DNA from: Candidatus Pelagibacter sp.
GTDB lineage: Bacteria; Pseudomonadota; Alphaproteobacteria; Pelagibacterales; Pelagibacteraceae
Assembly (NCBI GenBank): GCA_028408795.1
Contig: JAOOLP010000002.1
Coordinates: forward strand, 1 to 64,000
DNA: 64,000 nucleotides
Reading direction: 5' to 3'
Shown: in pieces, positions 1 through 8,132 of the stretch
How positions within the stretch are numbered: position 1 is the first letter of the stretch
How the letters are laid out: each line of letters begins with the position of its first letter
The notes under the pieces: generated by a model
What the model was told of the DNA's origin: nothing
The model's input: the letters and a program-made list of their open reading frames with translations, nothing else
Databases searched by the model: none
Made by a program: the position numbers and the translations under genes

Positions 1-278
1 AGGGAAAGAGTATTTGTGGTTACGCTGCGACGTCAAAAAGCACGACAGTTTTAAACTACTGCAATATTGGTAATGAACACATAGATTTTATTTGTGATAC
101 TACTAAAGAAAAAATAGGAAAGTTTAGTCCTGGCATGCATATTCCTATCAAAGATATGAACTACTTTCATAAAAATATTACAGATTGTATTTACTTATTT
201 GCTTGGAATCACAAAAATGAAATATTAAATAAAGAAAAAAAATTTAAAGGAGAATGGTTTTCTCATGTTGAATTATAA
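1..278 (+). CDS. Sugar C-methyltransferase, C-terminal part (runs off left edge)
   Basis: The reading frame is open from the window edge (first full codon at base 3) to a TAA at 276-278, giving about 91 residues. It begins GKSICGYAATSKSTTVLNYC, which matches the C-terminal domain of NDP-hexose C-methyltransferases (a GYGAPAKGNTLLNY-like stretch), and ends with a segment rich in aromatic residues containing AWNHKNEI. The family uses SAM to add a methyl group to a keto-deoxysugar nucleotide. The end overlaps the start of the next gene by 14 bases, so the two are probably translated together. The SAM-binding half lies outside the window. Family assignment is fairly secure; the exact sugar is unknown. 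Confidence 0.72.
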   Translation, partial: GKSICGYAATSKSTTVLNYCNIGNEHIDFICDTTKEKIGKFSPGMHIPIKDMNYFHKNITDCIYLFAWNHKNEILNKEKKFKGEWFSHVEL

Positions 279-993
279 AAATAGAATAGTTTTTACTGGT
301 GGAACTGGAAGATTTGGTAAAATTTTTAAGAATAAAGAAAAAGACACTAAATTTAAATTTTATTTCCCTTCAAGAAAACAATTAAATATTTTGAATATAA
401 ATAGTGTTGAAACTTATTTAAAACTTAAAAAACCAAAATATTTAATTCATTTAGCTGGATTATCAAGACCAATGAGTATTCATAACAAAGAAATAGACCA
501 GAGCATAGATAAAAATATAATAGGTACCGCGATTATAACTAAAGCGTGTTATAAATTAAAAATAAAATTGATCTATGTTTCAACATGTTATGTATATCCA
601 GGTGCTAAAGGTAATTATTCAGAGTTATCTCCATTGAAGCCAATTAATAATTATGCTTGGTCAAAACTTGGTGGGGAGTGTTCTGTAATGCTATATAAAA
701 ATTCTTTAATATTAAGAACTTCTGTGACAGAAAAGCCATTTGTACATAAAGCAGCATTTAAAGATTTTAATACAAATTTTATTTTTCACGAAGATTTAGT
801 TCCGAAAATTTTAAAAGTGATAAATCAAAAAGGTATAATAAACATAGGTGGTAAATCACAATCTGTTTATAATTTTGTAAAAAAACATAATCCAAAAATT
901 AAAAAGCTTTCAGCAAGAAAAATGTTAGGTAAAAATGCTCCTTTGAATATAAGTATGAATATTAATAAATTTAGAAAGCTAATTGATGATTAA
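265..993 (+). CDS. NAD-dependent sugar epimerase/reductase (extended SDR, RmlD-like)
   Basis: A 242-residue extended short-chain dehydrogenase. The N-terminal Rossmann motif is FTGGTGRFGK (about residues 10-19). The catalytic signature is a serine/threonine region in YVSTCYVYPG followed by YAWSK (YxxxK). This fits NDP-4-keto-deoxysugar reductases or epimerases such as the RmlD group, though it is shorter than the usual 280-300 residues. It overlaps the preceding C-methyltransferase by 14 bases and the following aminotransferase by 8 bases, placing it in one operon for a methylated amino-deoxysugar in surface polysaccharide. Substrate cannot be told from the sequence. Confidence 0.75.
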   Translation: MLNYKNRIVFTGGTGRFGKIFKNKEKDTKFKFYFPSRKQLNILNINSVETYLKLKKPKYLIHLAGLSRPMSIHNKEIDQSIDKNIIGTAIITKACYKLKIKLIYVSTCYVYPGAKGNYSELSPLKPINNYAWSKLGGECSVMLYKNSLILRTSVTEKPFVHKAAFKDFNTNFIFHEDLVPKILKVINQKGIINIGGKSQSVYNFVKKHNPKIKKLSARKMLGKNAPLNISMNINKFRKLIDD

Positions 994-2110
994 ATTCTGG
1001 TCCTACGAAAGGGAGTTTAAAAAATATCAAAAATCGATTATTAGAAATGTAAAAAAAACTCTTGAAAAAGGAAATATTTTTTTTGGGAGTGAAATAAATT
1101 CTTTTGAGAGAGAATTCATCAAAAAGTATAAAGCAAAATATGGTATTGCTGTAGGTAGTGGCACTGATGCTTTATTGATTTCTCTAAAAACATTAAATTT
1201 AAAATCGGGTGATGAGATAATAACTGCGGCTAACACAGCAATACCAACTATTTCAGCAATCATAAATGCGGGTGGCACGCCGAGATTAGTAGATGTCGGA
1301 GATGATTATTTAATAGATGTAAAAAAAATTGAAAATGAAATTTCAAAAAAAACTAGGGCAATAATTCCAGTACATCTTTATGGGCAAGTGTGTAAAATGG
1401 AAGAAATAATCAATATTGCAAAAAAAAACAAAATTACACTTATTGAAGATTGTGCGCAATCTCAAGGAGCAAAATATAAAAATAAATTTTCAGGGACTAT
1501 GGGCAAATTTGGTTGTTTTTCTTTTTACCCAACTAAAATTCTAGGTACATATGGAGATGGGGGTTTTATCTTAACAAACGATTACAATGCCTATAAACAG
1601 ATAAAGAGGATTAGATTTTACGGTATCGAAACAGTTGAGAAAAATAGATTTAAAGATAAATATTATGCGAATGAAAATGGAGTAAATTCTAGATTAGATG
1701 AAATTCAAGCTTCGATTTTAAGATTCAAATTAAAGAAAACTGATGAGTTCATCAAAAAGAGACGAGATTTAGCAAAACTTTATAATAAAAAATTATCCGC
1801 AACAAACTTACATCTTCCAAGAGAAAACATAAACTGTAAGCATGTATTTCATTTATTTACTGTATTTCACAGTAAGGCCAAAAAAATAAAAAAAAGGCTT
1901 CTTAAAGAAAAGATACAGACAAGATCAATTTATCCTTATCCAATACACAAAATGAAAGCCTACGCTAAAGTAATTAAAAATAAAAAACATCTTAAAAATT
2001 CTGAAAAAAAATCTAGGGGTATTTTTTCTTTACCTTTATACCCTGAACTTAAAAAATCAGAAGTAATTAGTATTTGCAATAAGTTGATAAAGATTTTGAA
2101 AAGAATTTAA
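986..2110 (+). CDS. DegT/DnrJ/EryC1-family PLP sugar aminotransferase
   Basis: About 374 residues, the normal length for sugar-nucleotide aminotransferases. Visible hallmarks are VGSGTDALLISL near residue 55, the PLP-binding IEDCAQSQGA (Asp near 155), and the Schiff-base lysine in YPTKILGTYGDGGF near residue 185. The family transfers an amino group, usually from glutamate, to a keto-sugar nucleotide. I chose the ATG at 986; a TTG at 983 is in frame just upstream. The start overlaps the preceding reductase. Together with the C-methyltransferase this suggests a branched or 3-amino-dideoxy sugar of the O-antigen type. Confidence 0.85.
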   Translation: MIKFWSYEREFKKYQKSIIRNVKKTLEKGNIFFGSEINSFEREFIKKYKAKYGIAVGSGTDALLISLKTLNLKSGDEIITAANTAIPTISAIINAGGTPRLVDVGDDYLIDVKKIENEISKKTRAIIPVHLYGQVCKMEEIINIAKKNKITLIEDCAQSQGAKYKNKFSGTMGKFGCFSFYPTKILGTYGDGGFILTNDYNAYKQIKRIRFYGIETVEKNRFKDKYYANENGVNSRLDEIQASILRFKLKKTDEFIKKRRDLAKLYNKKLSATNLHLPRENINCKHVFHLFTVFHSKAKKIKKRLLKEKIQTRSIYPYPIHKMKAYAKVIKNKKHLKNSEKKSRGIFSLPLYPELKKSEVISICNKLIKILKRI

Positions 2111-2116
2111 AGTAAA

Positions 2117-3238
2117 CTAGTCAAATTTATATCCTAATTGATAATAATTAGATGGGAAAATACATTTTTCTTTAAAAATTTCATTCCATTCTTCTTTTAT
2201 AAAATAATCTTTTTTATTATGCACAGAGTAAGACTGATAAAAAGAATTCGGTAAACCCGCGTTTTCCCAAACTTTGAAATAAAAAGACTTTGAAATTTTC
2301 TCAAAATTATTTACATATTTTTTTACTATATTCTTTTCCATCTCATGTAGACAATCGATTGCAATAGAAATATCAAAAAACTTTTTTGGTAATAATTCTA
2401 TTTGATGAGGAAAAATATATGTTACGTCATTTTGTTCTATAGATTTTAAAATTTCATTTTGATTTTGGGCGTTTAAAGCAAATTTAATTTTTTTGTCTGG
2501 AAACAATTTTTTTGTATTATCGTAAGAAAAATTTATAGCAGGTGGAATATCTGCAACTACATACTTAATGTTTTCTTTAATTGCAAGAATAGTTTGTGTA
2601 GTTCTTCCAGAACCAGATCCAATTTCTAAAAAAGTATTTTTTTTATTTTTAATTTGATTAAGTAGTATATCAATTTTTTCAAATTCAAATAAAGAATTCA
2701 AATCATCTTGAGAAATTCTATCATTATTAATCATTAAAGAAGGTTTTTTTTGATCATAGTTTTGTTTCATCTTTTTTAATAATTCAAAATTTTTAAATAC
2801 AGATTTATTTTTGATGTTTTCATAAAGCATAAAAAGTATAATATTGTGATTTATTGACTCTTCATAAGAAAAGTTTTTTTGTTTCTTAAAAATATTAGTT
2901 TTTAAATCTACCTTATTATTCTCAATTGATTTACAAGCCTCTTTGATAATTGAGTCGTTAAAATATGTAAATGTAAAGTATTCTTTACCTAAGTCGTCTT
3001 GGCTATTCTGGAATTTTTTTGTTGAGATAACTTTTAAGTGATTGATTGTTAACCTCCTCCAAAATTTAGAACTCCATTTATAACTTTTAGATTTAACGAA
3101 GTTGTCAATTGAGGTTATCAATTCCTTAGGAATATTTTGCTTATCAAGTTTTATCCAAAAACTTTTTAAATTATGTGCTTTTAAAAAAGCATTTTTAAAT
3201 GTACTCCACAAAGAACTTTTTTTAGATTGTAATTCCAT
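2117..3238 (-). CDS. SAM-dependent methyltransferase, putative sugar O-methyltransferase
   Basis: A 373-residue protein with a class I methyltransferase fold in its C-terminal half. The SAM-binding motif is FLEIGSGSGRTTQTI (about residues 205-219), followed by an acidic VADIPPA and an AIDCLHEM motif. The long Lys/Asn-rich N-terminal half has no motif I recognise. The overall build resembles the putative sugar O-methyltransferase (NanM-type) group found in capsule and O-antigen loci. It converges with the aminotransferase gene with only 6 bases between the stops, and its start lies next to tRNA-Met. Function is inferred from fold and position. Confidence 0.65.
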   Translation of the reverse strand: MELQSKKSSLWSTFKNAFLKAHNLKSFWIKLDKQNIPKELITSIDNFVKSKSYKWSSKFWRRLTINHLKVISTKKFQNSQDDLGKEYFTFTYFNDSIIKEACKSIENNKVDLKTNIFKKQKNFSYEESINHNIILFMLYENIKNKSVFKNFELLKKMKQNYDQKKPSLMINNDRISQDDLNSLFEFEKIDILLNQIKNKKNTFLEIGSGSGRTTQTILAIKENIKYVVADIPPAINFSYDNTKKLFPDKKIKFALNAQNQNEILKSIEQNDVTYIFPHQIELLPKKFFDISIAIDCLHEMEKNIVKKYVNNFEKISKSFYFKVWENAGLPNSFYQSYSVHNKKDYFIKEEWNEIFKEKCIFPSNYYQLGYKFD

Positions 3239-3244
3239 TTTATT

Positions 3245-3321
3245 TGGTAGCGAGGGGCGGATTCGAACCGCCGACCCCAGGCTTATGAGTCCTGTGCTCT
3301 AACCAACTGAGCTACCTCGCC
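3245..3321 (-). tRNA. tRNA-Met (anticodon CAU, elongator type)
   Basis: Read on the minus strand the 77 bases begin GGCGAGGTAGCTCAGTTGG and end in an encoded CCA. The acceptor stem (GGCGAGG with CCTCGCT, one G-U pair), the D arm, the anticodon loop CTCATAA and the T loop TTCGAAT all form. The anticodon is CAU. The strong resemblance to elongator Met tRNAs favours Met over lysidine-modified Ile2. The initiator type is excluded because the acceptor starts with a G-U pair and the anticodon stem lacks three G-C pairs. Confidence 0.93.
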
Positions 3322-3337
3322 AATTGGATCAAGTTAT

Positions 3338-3343
3338 ATTATA
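3338..3343 (-). promoter_or_regulatory. Candidate -10 element of the tRNA-Met promoter
   Basis: On the minus strand a perfect TATAAT lies 16 bases upstream of the tRNA 5' end. That places a start point about 7-8 bases further down, just ahead of the mature tRNA. A -35 match is weak, so this is a tentative call. Confidence 0.4.
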
Positions 3344-3400
3344 TAAGAACAACTAAATCATTAAGTTTAGTAGACTGTAAAACCTTTAAATTTAAGTATT

Positions 3401-3592
3401 TTATAAAGAAAGTATTATTCCGAAGACAGTTACTGCAGATATTGCGGCTACAGATAGAGCTATTGTACTTTTTCTCTCCTGTTTTTTCTCTTCGTTAAGC
3501 CTAGATAACAAATCAGTCAGTTTTACTTTGCTTTTCAAAGTTGCTTCCCTTTGAGGGTGACTGTGATTTTCAAATTTATACTCCGCACTCAT
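3401..3592 (-). CDS. Small single-pass membrane protein, unknown
   Basis: 63 residues: a charged N-terminal half (Lys/Glu-rich, possibly helical, around residues 15-40) followed by one hydrophobic segment, IALSVAAISAVTVFGIILSL, at the very C terminus. That is a tail-anchored layout. I do not recognise a family. It stands alone between tRNA-Met and ald on the same strand. The coding call rests on length, Lys/Glu composition typical of real proteins here, and an otherwise empty interval. Confidence 0.5.
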   Translation of the reverse strand: MSAEYKFENHSHPQREATLKSKVKLTDLLSRLNEEKKQERKSTIALSVAAISAVTVFGIILSL

Positions 3593-3694
3593 ACTTCACA
3601 TATTTCAGCATACAAGCTTGTAATATAATACTCAGAGGCTGAGCATTATGGGTCTATTGGGCTTAAATTTTTTAAAAAGAGTGTTTATTTTGAG

Positions 3695-4813
3695 CTATTC
3701 TATCAAAGCCTGTTCTGGTGGTGTGTAACTTAGCTTAAAGGCATCAGCAACTCCTTTGCAGGTAATTTTGCCTTTAAACACATTTAATCCTGCTAGATAA
3801 TTCTTACTTTCAATTAAGGTTTGTTTGTAGCCTTGGTCAGCCAATTTTGTTAATAAAGGTAAGGTAGCTTTGTTTAACGCCATAGTTGATGTTCTAGGTA
3901 CGCCACCTGGCATATTTGCTACACAATAGTGAACAACATCATCAACTAAAAAAGTAGGATTTGCATGAGTTGTTGGTTTGCTTGTTTCTACACATCCTCC
4001 TTGATCTATAGCAACATCTACAACAACAGAACCTCTTTTCATTTTTTTAATCATTTCTTTTGTTACTAATTTAGGTGCCTCGGCTCCAGGAACTAATACA
4101 CCTCCAACTAAAAGATCGCATTCAGATATAAGTTTATTTAAATCAGTTTTTTCACTATCTGTTGGAATAATTTTATCCCCAAACATTTCATGTAATTGTT
4201 TTAGTCTATCTTTTGATTTGTCTACAACATAAACTTTGCTTTTCATTCCAGTTGCTATTATGGCTGCGTTCTCTCCAACCACACCGCCACCCAAAATAAC
4301 TACATTTGCTGGCTCAACACCAGGCGCTCCTCCTAATAACAAGCCTCTGCCCTTTTGATTTTTTTCTAGTGAATGTGCTCCAGCTTGTATCGACATTCTT
4401 CCTGCAACAGCACTCATTGGTGCGAGTAAAGGAAGTCTACCATTATCATCTGTGACTGTTTCATATGCAATACATATTGATTTTGATTTTATCAATCCCT
4501 CAGTCAACTCTTTTGCAGCAGCCAAATGCAAGTAGGTATAAATAATTTGATTTTCTCTTATCATTTTTACCTCATTCATTTGAGGTTCTTTTACTTTGAC
4601 AATTATCTCAGATTTTTTAAAAATTTCTTCAGCATCGTCAATTATTTTAGCTCCAGCTTTTTTATAGTCACCATTTGAAAAACCTGCTTCAAACCCACCA
4701 TTGCTTTGGACTAAAACTTCATGCCCTTTTCTTGCGAGAACTTTAACGCTTTCAGGTGTTAAACCAATTCTATGTTCTTGAAGTTTGATCTCCTTAGGGA
4801 CACCGATAATCAT
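3695..4813 (-). CDS. ald: Alanine dehydrogenase
   Basis: A 372-residue NAD-dependent alanine dehydrogenase, full length for the family. It starts IIGVPKEIKLQEHRIGLTPE, the conserved substrate-domain opening, has HLAAAKELTEGL near residue 96, and a Rossmann motif VILGGGVVGENAA near 172. It interconverts L-alanine with pyruvate plus ammonium. Its start codon overlaps the stop of the aminotransferase gene upstream by one base. In taurine catabolism the aminotransferase makes alanine from pyruvate, and alanine dehydrogenase regenerates the pyruvate and releases ammonium, so the pairing is functionally sensible. Confidence 0.92.
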   Translation of the reverse strand: MIIGVPKEIKLQEHRIGLTPESVKVLARKGHEVLVQSNGGFEAGFSNGDYKKAGAKIIDDAEEIFKKSEIIVKVKEPQMNEVKMIRENQIIYTYLHLAAAKELTEGLIKSKSICIAYETVTDDNGRLPLLAPMSAVAGRMSIQAGAHSLEKNQKGRGLLLGGAPGVEPANVVILGGGVVGENAAIIATGMKSKVYVVDKSKDRLKQLHEMFGDKIIPTDSEKTDLNKLISECDLLVGGVLVPGAEAPKLVTKEMIKKMKRGSVVVDVAIDQGGCVETSKPTTHANPTFLVDDVVHYCVANMPGGVPRTSTMALNKATLPLLTKLADQGYKQTLIESKNYLAGLNVFKGKITCKGVADAFKLSYTPPEQALIE

Positions 4814-6174
4814 TATGCTTTTGAGTAATTTGAAATACCTGTTCTAAGTTTTTCAATTATTTCGTCTATATGTTTTTTTTCACATATAAATTGAGGTGCA
4901 ATAATTAAATTGTCACCTGTATTTTTAAAGTTAACTCCAGCATCGTAACAATGTTTAAAAGTTTGAAAGCCTGCTTTTCCTGGTTTTTCTTTCATTTTCA
5001 TTTCAATCCCACCCATCATTCCATAACCTCTTATGCTCACTACATCTTTTAAATCTTTAAGCGATTGTAAACCATCTTGTAAATAAGGTGACATTTCTTT
5101 TGCTCTTTTAAAAATATCTTCTTTATCAAAAATATCTTGAACTGCTAAAGCCGCTGCTACAGCTACTGGTATTCCAGAGTAAGTGTAACCATGAAATAAT
5201 TCCGGAGTTCCCTCTGGAGCTGAAGATGCATCTAGTACAGAGTCATATATTTCCTCTTTAACCGCCACGACACCCATAGGAACAACGCCATTAGTTGTTG
5301 CTTTAGCCATCGTCATTATATCTGGTGTAACATTCCATTCTTGTGCTGCAAAAGCTGAGCCGGTTCTTCCCCATCCAGTTATAACCTCGTCAAAAATTAA
5401 AAGTATTCCATGTTTATTACAAATCTCTCTTATTCTTTTTAAATAACCTTTGGGAGGAATTAAAGTTCCCGTTGACCCGGCAATTGGTTCAATTATACAT
5501 GCCGCTATGTTTTCCCCTCCAAAATTCATAGCTATTCTCTCTAGGTCTTCGGCCATCTCTGCTCCAGTTTCAGGTTGACCTTTAACAAATTTATGTTCTG
5601 GTAAATGAGTATGACGCATATGTTGAACGCCGGGCATCAATACGCTCGCGAAAGTTTTTACATTATTTATCATGCCGCCTACTGTAGTAGCTCCAATATT
5701 CATTCCGTGGTAACCTCTTTCACGGCCAACAAATCTAAATCTTTTTGAATCTCCCTTTGCTCTGTGGTAAGCGATTGCAATTTTAATAGCTGTTTCAACT
5801 GCTGTTGAACCGCATATAGTATAAAAAATCCTATTTATTCCTTCAGGTGTTTTTTTTGCAATTCTAGTAGCTAATTCAAATGAGCCTCCGTAACCTTGGT
5901 TAAATGGTTGGCAATAGTCTAGTTTGTCTAGTTGTTTTGATACTGCTTCTGTAATTTCTTTTCTTCCGTGACCTAATGGATTGCAAAATAAACCAGAACT
6001 TGCATCAATCATTTTCTTGCCTTCATGGTTAGTCAGGTAAACACCTTTAGCATCGGTAATTAATCTTGGATTTTTTTTAAAACTTTTATTATCTGTGAAC
6101 GGCATCCAATGCTCGTTCAATGAATTAGGAATATTTGTTCTGTTTGATGAGCTCATGTGAGAAGTAGTAGACAT
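4813..6174 (-). CDS. tpa: Class III omega-aminotransferase, probably taurine:pyruvate aminotransferase
   Basis: 453 residues of a class III PLP aminotransferase. Motifs include the PLP-aspartate stretch LLIFDEVITGWGRTG (about residues 248-262) and the lysine in TMAKATTNGVVPMG (near 280). By sequence alone it could be beta-alanine:pyruvate or another omega-amino acid aminotransferase. The location decides: it is divergent from tauABC across 138 bp and coupled to ald. Taurine:pyruvate aminotransferase makes sulfoacetaldehyde and alanine; xsc for the next step is in the same window. Confidence in the class is high, in taurine as substrate moderate. Confidence 0.75.
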   Translation of the reverse strand: MSTTSHMSSSNRTNIPNSLNEHWMPFTDNKSFKKNPRLITDAKGVYLTNHEGKKMIDASSGLFCNPLGHGRKEITEAVSKQLDKLDYCQPFNQGYGGSFELATRIAKKTPEGINRIFYTICGSTAVETAIKIAIAYHRAKGDSKRFRFVGRERGYHGMNIGATTVGGMINNVKTFASVLMPGVQHMRHTHLPEHKFVKGQPETGAEMAEDLERIAMNFGGENIAACIIEPIAGSTGTLIPPKGYLKRIREICNKHGILLIFDEVITGWGRTGSAFAAQEWNVTPDIMTMAKATTNGVVPMGVVAVKEEIYDSVLDASSAPEGTPELFHGYTYSGIPVAVAAALAVQDIFDKEDIFKRAKEMSPYLQDGLQSLKDLKDVVSIRGYGMMGGIEMKMKEKPGKAGFQTFKHCYDAGVNFKNTGDNLIIAPQFICEKKHIDEIIEKLRTGISNYSKA

Positions 6175-6196
6175 TTGTTAAATTAAATCAAGAAAT

Positions 6197-6221
6197 ATTG
6201 TATACAATTAAGAGTTGTATA
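6197..6221. promoter_or_regulatory. Candidate operator between tpa-ald and tauABC
   Basis: The divergent intergenic region contains a perfect 12-bp palindrome ATTGTATACAAT (6197-6208). Its right half forms a second inverted repeat, TATACAA (6201-6207), 7 bases, TTGTATA (6215-6221). Three half-sites of TTGTATA in 24 bases is the layout expected of a dimeric repressor; FCD-type GntR regulators often bind sites of this shape. It sits 23 bp from the tpa start. No GntR gene is seen in the window, so the regulator would be encoded elsewhere. No experimental support. Confidence 0.45.
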
Positions 6222-6312
6222 TTAAACAAGACCCATTATCAAGTTTCTAAGTGTTTACTTATGTTTAAAATTCATTTTTAATCTTATTAATTAACAAACA
6301 AACGGGAGAACT

Positions 6313-7251
6313 ATGAAAAAAATAATCGGTACAGTTCTTGGGATGATATTGGCTTTTTCTCTAAACGCTTCGGTTGCTAACGCAGCTGCAAAAGAAGTTA
6401 GAGTTGCGTACTTTTTAGAGTGGCCATCTCCTAATCTTGAGGACATGAACAAAAAAGCATATTCAAAAGCACTAGGTGTTCCAGTTAAATGGACTAATTT
6501 TACTAATGGTGTAGCAATGACAGACGCTATGTTAGCAGGAGATATTGATATCTCTTACTCACAAGGATTAATGCCTTACATTAATGCTGTAAAAGCTAAA
6601 GCACCAATTAAGCTAGTAGATGTTGCTATGGAATACGGTATGGGAGGTACAACTTGTGTTACTTCTAAAAAATCAGGTATTACAAAAGCTAACGCTTCAG
6701 AACTTGAAGGTAAAAAAGTTGCTGTTCCACTAGGAACAATGGCTGAGTATGTTTTTACTGAAAGTATGAAAATAGTTGGCGCTGACAGAAAAAAAATGAA
6801 CATTATTGCTATGGACCCTGAAGAAGGTGCAGCAGCACTAGTAAGTGGTGACGTTGTAATGGCATGTTTATTTGGAGGTAACTCTATTAAATCAGCTACA
6901 GCTGTTGGAACAAGACTATTAACAGTTGATGAAGCTCGTGCTGGAGGTATCATGGGAATAGATATCGTTTCTGTAACGAATAAATTCATGAAAGAAAATC
7001 CAGGTATGTTGAAATCTTTTGTTGAATTAACTCATGAAGCTAACGCAAGATATAGAGCTGGTAAGAGTGATTTAAAAGCTATGTCAAAAGAGTCTGAAAT
7101 GAAAGTAAATGACATGAAAGACACTTTGAGTGGCTTTAAATTCTTAACACCAAAAGAAACTAAAAAATCTATGAAGAGTGGAAATCTAGCTAAATTTTTA
7201 AAAGGATTTGACACTCCTAGAGGTACGGTAACTACTAAATTTTTACCGTAA
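6313..7251 (+). CDS. tauA: Taurine ABC transporter, periplasmic binding protein
   Basis: 312 residues with a signal peptide (MKKIIGTVLGMILAFSLNAS, cleavage probably after ANA near residue 24). The mature part begins with the substrate-binding opening EVRVAYFLEWPSPN, typical of NMT1/TauA-like proteins for sulfonates. A good ribosome site, GGGAGAA, precedes the ATG. It is the first gene of a long plus-strand operon with the ATPase and permease downstream, and divergent from the Tpa-like aminotransferase. Binding of taurine is inferred from family and neighbours; related sulfonates are possible. Confidence 0.85.
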   Translation: MKKIIGTVLGMILAFSLNASVANAAAKEVRVAYFLEWPSPNLEDMNKKAYSKALGVPVKWTNFTNGVAMTDAMLAGDIDISYSQGLMPYINAVKAKAPIKLVDVAMEYGMGGTTCVTSKKSGITKANASELEGKKVAVPLGTMAEYVFTESMKIVGADRKKMNIIAMDPEEGAAALVSGDVVMACLFGGNSIKSATAVGTRLLTVDEARAGGIMGIDIVSVTNKFMKENPGMLKSFVELTHEANARYRAGKSDLKAMSKESEMKVNDMKDTLSGFKFLTPKETKKSMKSGNLAKFLKGFDTPRGTVTTKFLP

Positions 7252-7270
7252 ATTTATAGAGTAAAAAATT

Positions 7271-7310
7271 AATAGGCGCCAATTTACTAAATTGGTGCCT
7301 ATTTTTTTTA
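7271..7310 (+). terminator. Stem-loop with U-tract between tauA and tauB (attenuator/partial terminator)
   Basis: A 15-bp stem (7271-7285 with 7289-7303, one G-U pair) with a 3-base loop is followed by a run of 8 T. It lies 20 bp after the tauA stop and before tauB. The usual effect of such structures is to protect the 3' end of the binding-protein message and to lower readthrough, so the binding protein is made in excess over the membrane parts. Confidence 0.85.
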
Positions 7311-7334
7311 AGAAATTTCTATTATAATTATTTT

Positions 7335-8132
7335 ATGAGCGATCTAATTTCACAAAATTTAAATATGATTTTTAAAACTCCAAAAGGAGAGACTGTGCAC
7401 GCTCTTAAGGATTTAAATTTTATCATAAAAAAGGGTGAGCTGTTGACTGTACTAGGTCCCTCAGGTTGTGGAAAAACAACTCTTTTAAATATAACAGCTG
7501 GTTTTATTAGACCAACATCAGGAACAATAACTTTAGGTCAAAAAGAAATTAATGGCCCAGGAGTTGACAGAGGCATGGTGTTTCAACAAGGAGCTTTATT
7601 CGAGTGGTTGACAGTAGCTGAAAACGTAAATTTTGGTTTAAGAATGAAAAATCAAAATGAAATAGAAACACAAAAAAAAGTAGATGAGTGGTTGGATATT
7701 GTTGGATTAAAAGGTTTCGGAAATACTCCTACTTACCAGTTATCTGGAGGTATGCAACAAAGGGTAGCTTTAGCAAGATGTTTAATTAACGATCCTGATT
7801 TAATTTTAATGGATGAACCCTTAGGAGCCCTTGATGCTCTAACAAGAGAAAAAATGCAATCTTTAGTTCTGAAAATTTGGAAAGAAACAGGTAAAACTAT
7901 TATTTTAATTACTCACTCAGTTGAGGAAGCACTATTACTTGGAGAAAAAGTTTATGTAATGGCGCCACGACCAGGAAGAATACATAAGGAGTATAAGTTA
8001 CCTTTTGCATCAATGGGTCTTACAGGAGACTTAAGAGATATCAAAAACAATAAAGATTTTGTTTCAAAACGTGAAGAAATACTTTCAATGATTTGGGATA
8101 TGGAAGAAGAAATTATGGGTAAAGAAATTTAA
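7335..8132 (+). CDS. tauB: Taurine ABC transporter, ATP-binding protein
   Basis: 265 residues. Walker A GPSGCGKTT (about 39-47), signature LSGGMQQR (near 136), Walker B LILMDEP (near 156) and a switch histidine in LITHSVEEA are all present. This is the nitrate/sulfonate/taurine (SsuB/TauB) ATPase class, including the MAPRPGRI segment after the Walker B region. It follows the tauA attenuator and its stop codon directly abuts the ATG of the permease gene. It powers uptake through TauC at the inner membrane. Confidence 0.88.
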   Translation: MSDLISQNLNMIFKTPKGETVHALKDLNFIIKKGELLTVLGPSGCGKTTLLNITAGFIRPTSGTITLGQKEINGPGVDRGMVFQQGALFEWLTVAENVNFGLRMKNQNEIETQKKVDEWLDIVGLKGFGNTPTYQLSGGMQQRVALARCLINDPDLILMDEPLGALDALTREKMQSLVLKIWKETGKTIILITHSVEEALLLGEKVYVMAPRPGRIHKEYKLPFASMGLTGDLRDIKNNKDFVSKREEILSMIWDMEEEIMGKEI

